Below are positions 33,367 to 42,320 of a stretch of DNA of 64,000 bases, one piece after another. Origin of the DNA: Candidatus Kutchimonas denitrificans (GTDB lineage: Bacteria; Gemmatimonadota; Gemmatimonadetes; Palauibacterales; KS3-K002); NCBI GenBank assembly GCA_011774835.1, contig JAACAK010000046.1:30459-94458 (forward strand), given 5' to 3'. The notes below the pieces were generated by a model. The model had not been told where the DNA came from, ran no database searches, and saw nothing but the letters and a program-made list of their open reading frames with translations. The position numbers and the translations under genes are program-made. Every line of letters starts with the position of its first letter. Positions within the stretch are counted from its first letter, which is position 1.

Positions 33367-34781
33367 GAGTCGATCACGGTATCGTCGAGCTGATCGAGGA
33401 CGGCGCCCGGATCCACCTGATGGGGATCGGTGGGGCCGGCATGGCCGGGCTCGGTACCCTCGCGCAGGCGCTGGGGGCCGCGGTGGACGGCTGCGACCTG
33501 GAGCCGGGCGCGGCCGCCCGCGGACTCCTCGATCGCGGGATCGTCGTCCAGAAGGGCCACGGGCCCGAGCACGTCCGCGACTGCGCCGCCGTCATCCACA
33601 CAGCGGCCGTGCCCGACGATCATGCCGAGCTCCAGGCCGCCCGTGCCCGGGGCATACCGGTGGTGAAGCGTAGCCGGGCGATGGCCGACCTGGTGAGCGT
33701 GGGCGAGGTGATCGCCGTGGGCGGCACGCACGGCAAGACGACGACGACGACGCTGGTCGCGCTGGCCCTGGAAGCGGCGAACCTGAACCCGACGGCGCTC
33801 GTCGGCGGTCGGGTCCCGGGTTGGGACGGGAACGCCCTGATCGGCGGCCGGGACACGTTCGTCGTCGAGGCCGATGAATACGATCGATCGTTCCTGGACC
33901 TCTGGCCGAAGGTCGCGGTGGTGACCTCGGTCGAGGCGGAGCACCTGGACACCTACGAGACGTTGACGGAGCTGGAGAAAGCGTTCGATGAGTTCGTCGA
34001 GCGGGTGCCCGAAGACGGGCGCGTGGTGGCGTGCGCCGACGACGCCGGGGCCAGACGACGACTCGAGACCGCCGGTGACCGGGGGCTCGCCTACGGGCTC
34101 GGCGAGGATGCCGACCTGCGGGCCGTCGGGATCGAGCACGAGCTCCATGGCACGCGGTTCACCGTGCGCTGGTGCGGCGACTCGGTGGGCGAGTTCGAGC
34201 TGGCGCTTAGCGGGCAGCACAACCTGCGCAACGCGCTGGCCGCCATCGGCGTCATGCTGGCCCTCGGGCTGGAGCCCTCGGTGGCAGCCCCGGCACTGGC
34301 GCGCTTCGAAGGCGTCGAGCGCCGGTTCCAGCTGATCGGCGAGGCCGGGGGCGTCACGGTGATCGACGACTATGCGCACCACCCCACCGAGGTGGCCGCC
34401 ACGCTGGAGACGGCGCGTCGCACGTTCGCCGGCCGGCGGCTGCTGGCAGCGTTCCAGCCGCACCTGTACAGCCGCACCCAGGCGTTCGCCGACGAGTTCG
34501 GTCGTGTTCTGGCGGCCGCCGACCTGGTTTTCGTGACCGCGATCTATCCCGCCCGGGAGCCGCCGATCCCGGGTGTCACCGCGCATCTGGTCGTCGAGGC
34601 GGCCCGGGAGCTGATCGAGGCCGACCGTGTTCGGGAGACCGCGAACCTGGACGAGCTGTTCGAGGCGCTGCGCGCCGAGCTTCGGGCCGGCGACGTGCTG
34701 ATCACCATGGGAGCCGGCGACGTGTTCCAGGTCGCGCACCGCGTGGCGCGAGAGCTCGAGGGGAGTCATGTGGATGCGTGA
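33363..34781 (+). CDS. murC: UDP-MurNAc:L-alanine ligase
   Basis: A 472-aa Mur ligase, the first amino-acid-adding step. IHLMGIGGAGMAGLG is the dinucleotide-like site that marks MurC, followed by the ATP site VGGTHGKTTTTTL, VEADEYDRSFL, SGQHNLRNALAAIG, and DDYAHHPTEVAATL. The likely start is a TTG at 33363, preceded by GGAGG at 33354-33358 and overlapping the murG stop as TTGA; the open frame continues upstream only through murG sequence. It overlaps murB by 14 bases. Confidence 0.93.
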   Translation: MRVDHGIVELIEDGARIHLMGIGGAGMAGLGTLAQALGAAVDGCDLEPGAAARGLLDRGIVVQKGHGPEHVRDCAAVIHTAAVPDDHAELQAARARGIPVVKRSRAMADLVSVGEVIAVGGTHGKTTTTTLVALALEAANLNPTALVGGRVPGWDGNALIGGRDTFVVEADEYDRSFLDLWPKVAVVTSVEAEHLDTYETLTELEKAFDEFVERVPEDGRVVACADDAGARRRLETAGDRGLAYGLGEDADLRAVGIEHELHGTRFTVRWCGDSVGEFELALSGQHNLRNALAAIGVMLALGLEPSVAAPALARFEGVERRFQLIGEAGGVTVIDDYAHHPTEVAATLETARRTFAGRRLLAAFQPHLYSRTQAFADEFGRVLAAADLVFVTAIYPAREPPIPGVTAHLVVEAARELIEADRVRETANLDELFEALRAELRAGDVLITMGAGDVFQVAHRVARELEGSHVDA

Positions 34782-35664
34782 CGTGCCGATCGCCGACCGT
34801 ACGCGCTGGAAGATCGGCGGACCGGCGCCGGCCTTCGCGGCCGCCGCGTCCGACGACGAGCTCCGCGGCCTGCTGGCCGAGGTGCCGGGCCAGCGCGTGC
34901 TGGTCCTCGGCCTCGGCGCGAACCTGCTGGTCGCCGATGGGGGGCCGGGCGCACCGGTTCTGGTGCTGGAGGGTGCCTACAAGGAGTTCGAGGTCCTGGA
35001 TAAGACGATACGCTGCGGCGCCGCGGCGCCCATCTCCAGCGTGGTGCAGGCGGCGCGGCGCAACGCCCGTCGCGGGCTCTGGATCCTGGAGGCGGTGCCC
35101 GGCAGCATGGGTGGCGCGTTGCGGATGAACGCCGGAACGGCCGAGGTGGGGCTCTGGGAGCACACGCTGTGGGCCGAGGCGATGTGGCCCGACGGCACGG
35201 TCCGACGGGTGGAACGCGAGGACGTGCGGCCGCGCTATCGCGGGATCGATCTCGACCCCGCGGCGATCTTCCTGAGGGCCGAGATCGAGGCGCCGCCCGG
35301 CGATCCCCTGCTGGTGGAACGAGAGCACTCGCGCCGCCGGACGGCGAAGCTCGAGGCTCAGGTCTACGATCAGCCGACCTGCGGCTCGACCTGGAAGAAC
35401 CCTGCGCCTCTCGCGCCTTCGGCCTGGGAGCTGGTCGATCGAGTCGGGATGCGCGGCGCACAGCGCGGCGGCGCTCGGATCTCGACCAGGCACGCGAACT
35501 TCATCGTCAACACCGGCGGCGCCACCGCGGCCGACGTGACCGGCCTGATGGTGGAGACGCGCCGACGCGTATTGGAGGAGACCGGGATCGCCCTGGAGCC
35601 GGAGATCGTCTTCTGGGGCTTCGAGCGCGAAGTGCTGGACGAACTGGGGGTGACATCGAGATGA
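34768..35664 (+). CDS. murB: UDP-N-acetylenolpyruvylglucosamine reductase MurB
   Basis: A 298-aa FAD enzyme of the short type II class. It reduces the enolpyruvyl group to give UDP-MurNAc. Signatures: RTRWKIGGPA at the start, LGLGANLLVADGG for FAD binding, EAVPGSMGGALRMNAG, PTCGSTWKNP with the active-site serine (GSTWKNP in place of the usual GSxFKNP), and HANFIVNTGGATAADV near the end. ATG at 34768 follows GGGGAG. Its place after murC is a frequent arrangement. Confidence 0.95.
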   Translation: MWMRDVPIADRTRWKIGGPAPAFAAAASDDELRGLLAEVPGQRVLVLGLGANLLVADGGPGAPVLVLEGAYKEFEVLDKTIRCGAAAPISSVVQAARRNARRGLWILEAVPGSMGGALRMNAGTAEVGLWEHTLWAEAMWPDGTVRRVEREDVRPRYRGIDLDPAAIFLRAEIEAPPGDPLLVEREHSRRRTAKLEAQVYDQPTCGSTWKNPAPLAPSAWELVDRVGMRGAQRGGARISTRHANFIVNTGGATAADVTGLMVETRRRVLEETGIALEPEIVFWGFEREVLDELGVTSR

Positions 35665-36419
35665 AGGGCCGTAGCGCGTTGCCCCGCCTGGCTTTCATCA
35701 CCGGCCTGCTGGCCGTCGCCGCGGCGATCACCAGCCCGGCCTGGGCCCGGGCCATCCTGACTCGGATCGACTACTTCGACGCCCGGCGCGTCGAGGTGAC
35801 CGGCACCTACTGGATCGCGCCCGACGCCGTACTGCGCCTGGCCGCCGTCGACCTCGACCGCTCGGTTTGGGACGATTACGGCGACATCGAGAGCCGGCTA
35901 GTCGAGCATCCGCTGATCGCAGAGGCGCAGGTCCGCCGATCCGGTCTGCACGGCCTGCGAATCGTGATTCGCGAGGTGGAGCCGATCGCGCTGGCCGGCG
36001 TACCGGATCTGCGCCCGGTCTGCGCCGATGGGGCCCTGCTCCCCATCGATCCGGCGACCGGCTCGCTCGACCTCCCCCTGCTGATGGAAGGTGCACAGCT
36101 GGCGGACGACTCCACGCGCCTGCGCGACGGGCCGGCGCTGGACGCTTTGAAGCTGTTTGGCAAGCTGCGGGCCATCGACCCGGGGTTGGCCGCGGTGGTC
36201 TCTGATTTTCAACTGACCGACGCGGGACGGGATGGGATTCTGATCAACCTGGAAGCGTCGCAGCCCGTGGAACGGCTGGCGCTGCCGGGCAAGATCGACG
36301 AGACGCTGGTGAGGCGGATCCGAGCCACCCTGGCGGACCTGCGGGTTCGTGGGTCCAGCGCCGACATGCTCGAGGCCCGTTTCGCGGATCAAATCGTGGT
36401 TCGGAGAGAGACGTCATGA
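35661..36419 (+). CDS. ftsQ: cell division protein FtsQ
   Basis: A 252-aa bitopic protein. A short N-terminus and one membrane helix (about 8-27), then a POTRA domain (FDARRVEVTGTYWIAPDAVLRLA, with LVEHPLIAEAQVRRSGLHGLRIVIREVEP) and the FtsQ/DivIB beta domain. It is periplasmic and forms the FtsQLB complex with FtsL. Position between murB and ftsA supports the call. It overlaps both neighbours by four bases. Confidence 0.9.
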   Translation: MKGRSALPRLAFITGLLAVAAAITSPAWARAILTRIDYFDARRVEVTGTYWIAPDAVLRLAAVDLDRSVWDDYGDIESRLVEHPLIAEAQVRRSGLHGLRIVIREVEPIALAGVPDLRPVCADGALLPIDPATGSLDLPLLMEGAQLADDSTRLRDGPALDALKLFGKLRAIDPGLAAVVSDFQLTDAGRDGILINLEASQPVERLALPGKIDETLVRRIRATLADLRVRGSSADMLEARFADQIVVRRETS

Positions 36420-37654
36420 TCGCAACACAATACCTTGTCGGTGCGCTCGACATCGGTTCCACGAAGACCTGCGCGGTCATCGGCGAACTGATGCTCGACG
36501 GCGAAGGCACGACTTCGGTGAAGGTGCTCGGTGTCGGACAGGTGAAGCCGAACGGCATCCGCCGCGACGCTGTCAGCAACATCGAGGAGACCACCGAGGA
36601 GATCCGCCAGGCGCTCAGGCAGGCCGAGCTGATGGCCGGGGTCCAGCCGCGCGGGCTCTACGTCGGCCTGTCGGCCGAGTACGTGGAGACTACGTCATCG
36701 AACGGGATCGTCGCCATCGGCGCCGACGAGATTGACGACGAGGACGTCGAGCGCGTCCACGAGGTCGCTCGCGCCGTCGTGGTGCCCCCCGATCGCGAGC
36801 TGCTCCACGTCATCCCGCAGGACTACGCGGTCGATCATCGCGGCGGCATCCAGCAGCCGGTCGGGATGGTCGGCACCCGGCTCGAAGCCGATGTCTTCAT
36901 GGTCCTCGCCGCCGCCGCCGCCGCCCGCAACCTGCGCAAGACCGTCGCCCGGGCCGGATACGAGATCACCCAGCTCGTCCTCAACCCGCTGGCCGCCGGC
37001 CTCGCCGTCCTCACCGCGGAGGAGCGGGAGGTCGGCAGCGCGCTGGTCATGATCGGCGGCCGATCCACCGAGATCGCGATCTTCCACGAGGGGAAGATCC
37101 GACACGTCGGTGTGATCCCCTGCGGCGGCGTCAGCTTCACCAACGACCTGGTGAAGGGGCTGGGCATACCGTACGCCGAGGCGGATCGGGTCAAGGAACG
37201 TTACGGCGTCGCCGCCACCCATCTTGTCGACCCCGAACAGACCATCGAGGTGCCCGGGCCCGCGCCCGGCGCCCGCAAGCACATGCCCCGGGAGCTGCTG
37301 GCCCACATCATCGAGCAGCGGCTGGACGAGATCCTGACCCTCGCGCTCCACGAGATCGAGCGCGCCGGCTACGCCAACCGTCTCGGCGGCGGCATCGTAC
37401 TGTCCGGCGGCGGCGCCAGCCTGGATGGGACGCTGGATGTGGCCCAGTCGATCTTCACCATGCCGGTCCGCTGCAGCGCGCCCGGCGAGAACCTGACCGG
37501 CCTGGCCGATTCGGTGCGGCGACCCAAGTTCGCCACCGCGGTCGGCCTGATGCTGTTCGGAACCGCGCAGATCCAGGACCGCCTCGAGCACGGCCGCCGC
37601 CCGACCATGAAGGCACTGGCCCGGGTCGGCGACTGGCTGCGAGAATTTTTCTAG
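36416..37654 (+). CDS. ftsA: cell division protein FtsA
   Basis: A 412-aa actin-like protein that tethers FtsZ to the membrane. Phosphate-1 region GALDIGSTKTCAVIGE; the 1C domain region with GLYVGLSAEYVE; phosphate-2 region SALVMIGGRSTEIAIF; adenosine motif IVLSGGGASLDG. The final VGDWLREFF is a short amphipathic helix that would be the membrane-targeting sequence. About 100 bases separate it from ftsZ. Confidence 0.96.
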   Translation: MIATQYLVGALDIGSTKTCAVIGELMLDGEGTTSVKVLGVGQVKPNGIRRDAVSNIEETTEEIRQALRQAELMAGVQPRGLYVGLSAEYVETTSSNGIVAIGADEIDDEDVERVHEVARAVVVPPDRELLHVIPQDYAVDHRGGIQQPVGMVGTRLEADVFMVLAAAAAARNLRKTVARAGYEITQLVLNPLAAGLAVLTAEEREVGSALVMIGGRSTEIAIFHEGKIRHVGVIPCGGVSFTNDLVKGLGIPYAEADRVKERYGVAATHLVDPEQTIEVPGPAPGARKHMPRELLAHIIEQRLDEILTLALHEIERAGYANRLGGGIVLSGGGASLDGTLDVAQSIFTMPVRCSAPGENLTGLADSVRRPKFATAVGLMLFGTAQIQDRLEHGRRPTMKALARVGDWLREFF

Positions 37655-37762
37655 AAGATGACCAACGCACCAACGCACACTCGAGTGACCAGGGAGCAAC
37701 GAGCAACGGTAAACATGCATCACTCAGCAGTCGACGTTCAACGCAAACGGGAGGGGATGAGG

Positions 37763-38920
37763 ATGATGATTCGGTTCGAGCTAGCTGAAACGGACGACCG
37801 CGCCGCGAAGATGCGCGTCATCGGCATCGGCGGAGGGGGCAACAATGCCGTCGACCGCATGATTCAGGAAGACCTGCCAGGCGTCGAGTTCGTCGGCGTC
37901 AACACCGACGCCCAGGCGTTGGGCAACTGCGGTGCCCCGGTGAAGGTCCAGATCGGCCAGAAGCTGACCCGGGGGCTCGGTGCCGGCGCCCGGCCCGAGA
38001 TAGGCCGCCAGGCCATCGAGGAGAACAAAGAGGACGTTCTTCAGGTATTAAGGAACGCGGACCTGGTCTTCGTCACCGCCGGCCTGGGTGGCGGCACGGG
38101 CACCGGCGCCGCGCCCGTCATCGCCCAGCTGGCCCGGGAGCTGGGGGCCCTGACCATCGCCGTCGTGACCAAGCCGTTCGAGTTCGAGGGCCGTAAACGC
38201 ATGCAGCAGGCGGAGATCGGGTTGGCGGAGCTGCGGAAGGCGGCGGACACGGTGATCGTGGTTCCGAACCAGCGGCTCCTGTCGGTTGTAGGGAAGGGCA
38301 CGAGTTTCCGGGACGCCCTCAAGCGGGCCGACGAGGTGCTTCTCCAGGCGACCCGAGGGATCTCGGACCTGATCAGCGTGACCGGCGAGGTCAACGTCGA
38401 CTTCGCGGACGTGCGGACGGTGATGGCGAACCGGGGGCCGGCGCTGATGGGCACCGGCTGCGCCTCGGGCGACGACCGGGCGCAGGAGGCGGCGCAGGAA
38501 GCGATCTCGTCGCCGCTGCTCGACGACATCTCGATCGCCGGGGCGAAGGCGGTGCTGATCAACATCACGGGCGGCGCCGACCTGACGATCGACGAGGTGA
38601 GCACGGTGAGCACGATGATCCGTGACGCGGCGGGCGACGAAGCGGAGATCATATTCGGGACGGTGCACGACCCGACGCTGGACAACGAGATCCGGGTGAC
38701 GGTGATCGCCACGGGGTTCGAGCCGGCGTCCCGAGAGGCGGCGCCGCCGCCGAAGGTGACGCGTGCCGTGTTAGGCGCGCGCCGGATCGCCGATCATGCG
38801 CCGGCGGCGGCACGGACGCAGGAGCAGCCGCAGCCGCAGGGGCGCAAGGCGGTGCCCGTCGAGGTTTCCGACCTGCGGGAGCTGGAGATCCCGACGTTCA
38901 TCCGTCGGCAGATGGACTAA
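37763..38920 (+). CDS. ftsZ: cell division GTPase FtsZ
   Basis: A 385-aa tubulin homologue that forms the Z ring. GTP-binding signatures: [42 protein letters not shown], and the synergy loop around [11 protein letters not shown] disordered linker (about 335-365, rich in Ala, Pro and Gln) leads to the C-terminal peptide [13 protein letters not shown] that docks on FtsA. The start is one of ATG 37757, 37763 or 37766 downstream of GGGAGGGG; 37763 gives the best spacing. The frame is open 100 bases upstream, but that stretch has no family similarity. Confidence 0.96.
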   Translation: MMIRFELAETDDRAAKMRVIGIGGGGNNAVDRMIQEDLPGVEFVGVNTDAQALGNCGAPVKVQIGQKLTRGLGAGARPEIGRQAIEENKEDVLQVLRNADLVFVTAGLGGGTGTGAAPVIAQLARELGALTIAVVTKPFEFEGRKRMQQAEIGLAELRKAADTVIVVPNQRLLSVVGKGTSFRDALKRADEVLLQATRGISDLISVTGEVNVDFADVRTVMANRGPALMGTGCASGDDRAQEAAQEAISSPLLDDISIAGAKAVLINITGGADLTIDEVSTVSTMIRDAAGDEAEIIFGTVHDPTLDNEIRVTVIATGFEPASREAAPPPKVTRAVLGARRIADHAPAAARTQEQPQPQGRKAVPVEVSDLRELEIPTFIRRQMD

Positions 38921-39009
38921 AGCGAGGTGGGTTGACGTGAGCGAGGTTCTGAGCCAGATGTGGCTGAGCCCTGGAACGCAAACAGATCTTTCCCCTCCCG
39001 GAAAGCGGA

Positions 39010-40257
39010 ATGGGTAGAGGCCTTCTTATCTTCGCCGTGCTGGTCACCGGCGGTCTGACGTTGATTCTGGGCCGGCCGGCCAGTTCGCAGCGGCAGATGC
39101 CGGAGTTGACGCCGATCGTCGTGTCGGGCCGTGACGCCGACGCGGTGGTCGGGGCGGACACGCTGCGACGTGGAGAGGTTCTGGCGCAGGTCCTGACGCG
39201 GCAGGCGCTCACGGGGAACGAGATCGCCGGCGCCGTCGATGCGCTGCGCGAGTACGTCAATCCGCGCCTGCTCCGTGCGGGCGTCGAGGTGCAGGTCACC
39301 CGAACGGTCTGGGACAGCGTGCTGGACGTGACGGTCCGGGTCGATCCGGACAACCAGGTTCGGATCTATCGAAGCGAGTTCGGCTGGAGGGCGGACCTGG
39401 TGGCGCTGCCGGTCGTCGTGGACACGATCGTCCTGGCCGGTGCGATCAACAGCAGTCTGTACAACTCGATCCTGGCCCTCGATGCGGGCTCGCTGAGCCT
39501 GCAGGAGCGGATCGAGCAGATCATGTGGGGGATCTATCGTCCCTTCCAGTGGACGATCGACTTCGGGATCGATCTGCGGCGGGGCGACAGCTATAAGGCG
39601 GTCTACGAGCGGCACGTGCGTCCCGACGGCACGGTGCGGCCGGGTCGCGTCCTGGCGGTCGAGTTCACGAACCGGGGGACGGCCTACCGTGCCTTCTGGT
39701 TTGACGATCGCGGCGAGTACTTCGCCGATGACGGGTCCTCGATGCGAAAGGTCTTCCTGAAGGCGCCCGTCGATTTCCGTCGCATCTCGTCTCGCTTCAA
39801 CCGCAACCGCTACCATCCCAAGCTGGGGATCTACCGCGCTCATCTGGGGGTGGACTACGCGGCGAATTCGGGCACCCGGGTCTCCGCCACGGCGGACGGA
39901 ACGGTGACCCGGGCCGGCTGGTGGGGCGGCTACGGTCGGATCGTCGAGATCCGACACGTCAACGGGTACCGAACCCGCTACGCGCACATGAGCTTCATCG
40001 CCAAGGGGATCCGTCCCGGCATCCGGGTGCGCCAGGGCCAACTCATCGGCCACGTGGGGTCTTCGGGCCTGGCCACCGGACCCCATCTCCACTACGAGAT
40101 GCTGCGGAACGGCAAGCAGGTGAACCCGAAAGGCGTGAACATGCCCTCGGGTGTTCCGATCTCCGATTCCGACATGCCGGAGTACCGCCGAATCCGCGAT
40201 CGCCTGATCCGTCTGCTGAACCGGGCGGGCCGGCCGGGTCTGGTCTCGGTCGACTGA
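39010..40257 (+). CDS. M23-family (LytM) peptidoglycan endopeptidase
   Basis: A 415-aa exported protein. An N-terminal hydrophobic signal (LLIFAVLVTGGLTLILG) ends near ASS. A LysM/OapA-like middle region (about 45-240) resembles the N-terminal half of MepM-type enzymes. The C-terminal M23 domain has the zinc motifs HLGVDYA (HxxxD) and HLHYEM (HxH), with the loop between them including GRIVEIRHVNGYRTRYAHMS. Such enzymes cut cross-links in the periplasm. Its location straight after ftsZ suggests a role in cell separation. Only about 90 bases separate it from ftsZ. Confidence 0.9.
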   Translation: MGRGLLIFAVLVTGGLTLILGRPASSQRQMPELTPIVVSGRDADAVVGADTLRRGEVLAQVLTRQALTGNEIAGAVDALREYVNPRLLRAGVEVQVTRTVWDSVLDVTVRVDPDNQVRIYRSEFGWRADLVALPVVVDTIVLAGAINSSLYNSILALDAGSLSLQERIEQIMWGIYRPFQWTIDFGIDLRRGDSYKAVYERHVRPDGTVRPGRVLAVEFTNRGTAYRAFWFDDRGEYFADDGSSMRKVFLKAPVDFRRISSRFNRNRYHPKLGIYRAHLGVDYAANSGTRVSATADGTVTRAGWWGGYGRIVEIRHVNGYRTRYAHMSFIAKGIRPGIRVRQGQLIGHVGSSGLATGPHLHYEMLRNGKQVNPKGVNMPSGVPISDSDMPEYRRIRDRLIRLLNRAGRPGLVSVD

Positions 40258-40364
40258 GCCCTCTTTCCACCGCACCGTCAGCTTGCGCGGCATCATCCTC
40301 CGACACATCCTCAGAGCGTGTCCGAACTACAGCGCTTTCGCCATCGTCGTGAATCAGGAGTGAT

Positions 40365-42308
40365 GTGCCTCCGCTGAAATGGGCCGCCTTCGTCCTCGGC
40401 GCTGCGGCGATCCTCTCGTATGTCATCTGGTGGTACCGCACACGCGAGGAGCCGGTGGGCGGACGCGCCGTCGCCGCGGGTTTCCGTGCCTCCGCTCTCG
40501 TTCTGATCCTGCTGATCATCCTGAACCCGAAGCTGCCTGCCGGTTGGCAGGTGACGGGGGACGACGCCGTCCAGCTGCTCGACGCGTCCTTCAGCATGTC
40601 GCGACCGGTGAGCCCGTCGGGGCCGCCGACCTGGCGGCTGGCTCTCGACTCGCTGGCCGGAGCCGGCGATGTGTGGCTGTTCGGCGGACCTATGTCGTAC
40701 CGGGTCCCCGGCGACTCGCTGCCCCCGGCGCCGGTGGCATTCGAGTCACGGCTGGCGCCGGCGGTGCGGGCGATCGGCCTGGCCGGTGCCCGGCGGGCGG
40801 AGATCTACACGGACGGCCGGATCGACGACGCCCCGGAGGCACTCCGCGAAGCCCGGCGACAGGGTCTTTCCCTGTCGTTCATCACCATCAGCAGCCGATA
40901 CCCCGAGGCCGGGGTCGCCGCGGTGTCGGCGCCGGTTTGGGTGCAGGCGGGTGACTCGGCGGTCGTCACGGTGGAGTTGGTGGCGGCGCGAGCGGCCGGC
41001 GATACGCTGCAGGTGGAGATCGTTGACGAGGCGGACCGGGTCGTGGCGCGGACGCGGGTACCGGCACCCGACGCCGGGCGCTTCGCCACGGCACGGTTCG
41101 CCTTCACGGCGCCCGACGCGGCGGCCACCCACCGATACGTCGTGCGGCTCGACGGCGGCGATCCCGTGCCCCGGGACGACCAGCGTCCCTTCTATCTCCA
41201 GGTGAGCGAGAGTCCCGGCGGCCCGGTGCTGATCTCGCTGATACCCGATTGGGAGCCCTCGTTTCTGGTGCCCAGCCTGAACCGACTGACCGACATGCCG
41301 GGCGCCGCCTACCTGTGGCTCGCCGACAGCCTGGTTGACCTCGACAGCCATCGGACGACATCGATCGCCGCCGTGCAGCGACGGGCCCGGGAAGCGCCGC
41401 TCCTGGTCCTGCACGGGTACGGAGCGGGCGCCCCGGCCTGGGCCCGGGAGCTAGCGCGCCGCGCCCGTCGCCTGCTGGTGTTCACCGCCGGTGAGCGCGG
41501 GTTCGAGCTGCCGGGGTGGGGAATCACCGTGGGTCCTCCCGCAGCGGGCGAATGGTACGCGTCGCCCGAGGTGCCGCGCACCCCCATCGCCGTGGACCTG
41601 GTCGGGTTCGCCGAGGCGGAGCTGCCGCCCCTCCTGCGACCCCGGGAGGTGGAGGCGCGCGGCGGCTGGGCTCCGCTGGACCTCCGCCACGGCCGGCGCG
41701 GCGAGCCGGTCCGCGCCCTGGTGGCCGGTCGCGACGGCGATCGGCGCTGGGCCGTGGCGACGGCGGAGGGGTACTGGCGCTGGGCGTTCCGGCCGGGCGA
41801 TGGGCGCCAGCTCTACCGGACGCTGTGGACCGGACTGGCCGGCTGGCTGCTGGAGGATGGGACCACCGCGGGAGGGGCAGCGCTGGATCCGCTGGAACGG
41901 GTCGCCGAGCGCGGGCGGCCGCTCCGCTGGCTCGTCCCCTCCGCGGCGGATTCGCTCGCCGTGGAGCTGTCACGGCTCGACTCGGAAACCGTGCGCCGCG
42001 CTGCCGGCGCTGGCGGTGACACGCTGGAACTGACGACCCCGCCCGGCCGATATCTGTATCGGAGTACCGTCTTCCGCGGAGGCGAAGCCATCGCTTCCGG
42101 CTCCGGCCCGGCGGAGGTGGAATCGTTCTCCAGCGAACTGCTGCCCCGACCCGTGGATGAGCTCGAGGCTCCCGGCGCCGGGGCCGACGCGCCGGTTCGG
42201 GTCGCCGGCCGTACGCGCCGCCTGGCCACCGTGGGCTGGTCCTACCTGCTGCTGATCGTCCTCTTCTGCGCCGAGTGGGCGGTGCGACGCTTCATCGGGC
42301 TGCGCTGA
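40365..42308 (+). CDS. membrane protein with VWA-like domain
   Basis: A 647-aa protein. Two N-terminal membrane helices (about 5-22 and 42-58) and one at the C-terminus (about 625-642) enclose a large periplasmic part. Just after the second helix, QLLDASFSMSR holds DASFS, which fits the DxSxS metal-binding motif of von Willebrand factor A domains. A beta-sandwich region follows (about 190-280), then a glutamine-amidotransferase-like alpha/beta region (about 285-430). The organisation is like that of the large BatA-type or DUF4159-associated membrane proteins. The GTG follows AGGAG. Function unknown. Confidence 0.65.
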   Translation: MPPLKWAAFVLGAAAILSYVIWWYRTREEPVGGRAVAAGFRASALVLILLIILNPKLPAGWQVTGDDAVQLLDASFSMSRPVSPSGPPTWRLALDSLAGAGDVWLFGGPMSYRVPGDSLPPAPVAFESRLAPAVRAIGLAGARRAEIYTDGRIDDAPEALREARRQGLSLSFITISSRYPEAGVAAVSAPVWVQAGDSAVVTVELVAARAAGDTLQVEIVDEADRVVARTRVPAPDAGRFATARFAFTAPDAAATHRYVVRLDGGDPVPRDDQRPFYLQVSESPGGPVLISLIPDWEPSFLVPSLNRLTDMPGAAYLWLADSLVDLDSHRTTSIAAVQRRAREAPLLVLHGYGAGAPAWARELARRARRLLVFTAGERGFELPGWGITVGPPAAGEWYASPEVPRTPIAVDLVGFAEAELPPLLRPREVEARGGWAPLDLRHGRRGEPVRALVAGRDGDRRWAVATAEGYWRWAFRPGDGRQLYRTLWTGLAGWLLEDGTTAGGAALDPLERVAERGRPLRWLVPSAADSLAVELSRLDSETVRRAAGAGGDTLELTTPPGRYLYRSTVFRGGEAIASGSGPAEVESFSSELLPRPVDELEAPGAGADAPVRVAGRTRRLATVGWSYLLLIVLFCAEWAVRRFIGLR

Positions 42309-42320
42309 AGGAACGTGCGC

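Noticed and set aside
38921..39009. Promoter TTGACG at 38932 for the M23 peptidase gene
   Set aside because: No acceptable -10 at 16-18 bases; read-through from ftsZ is as likely.
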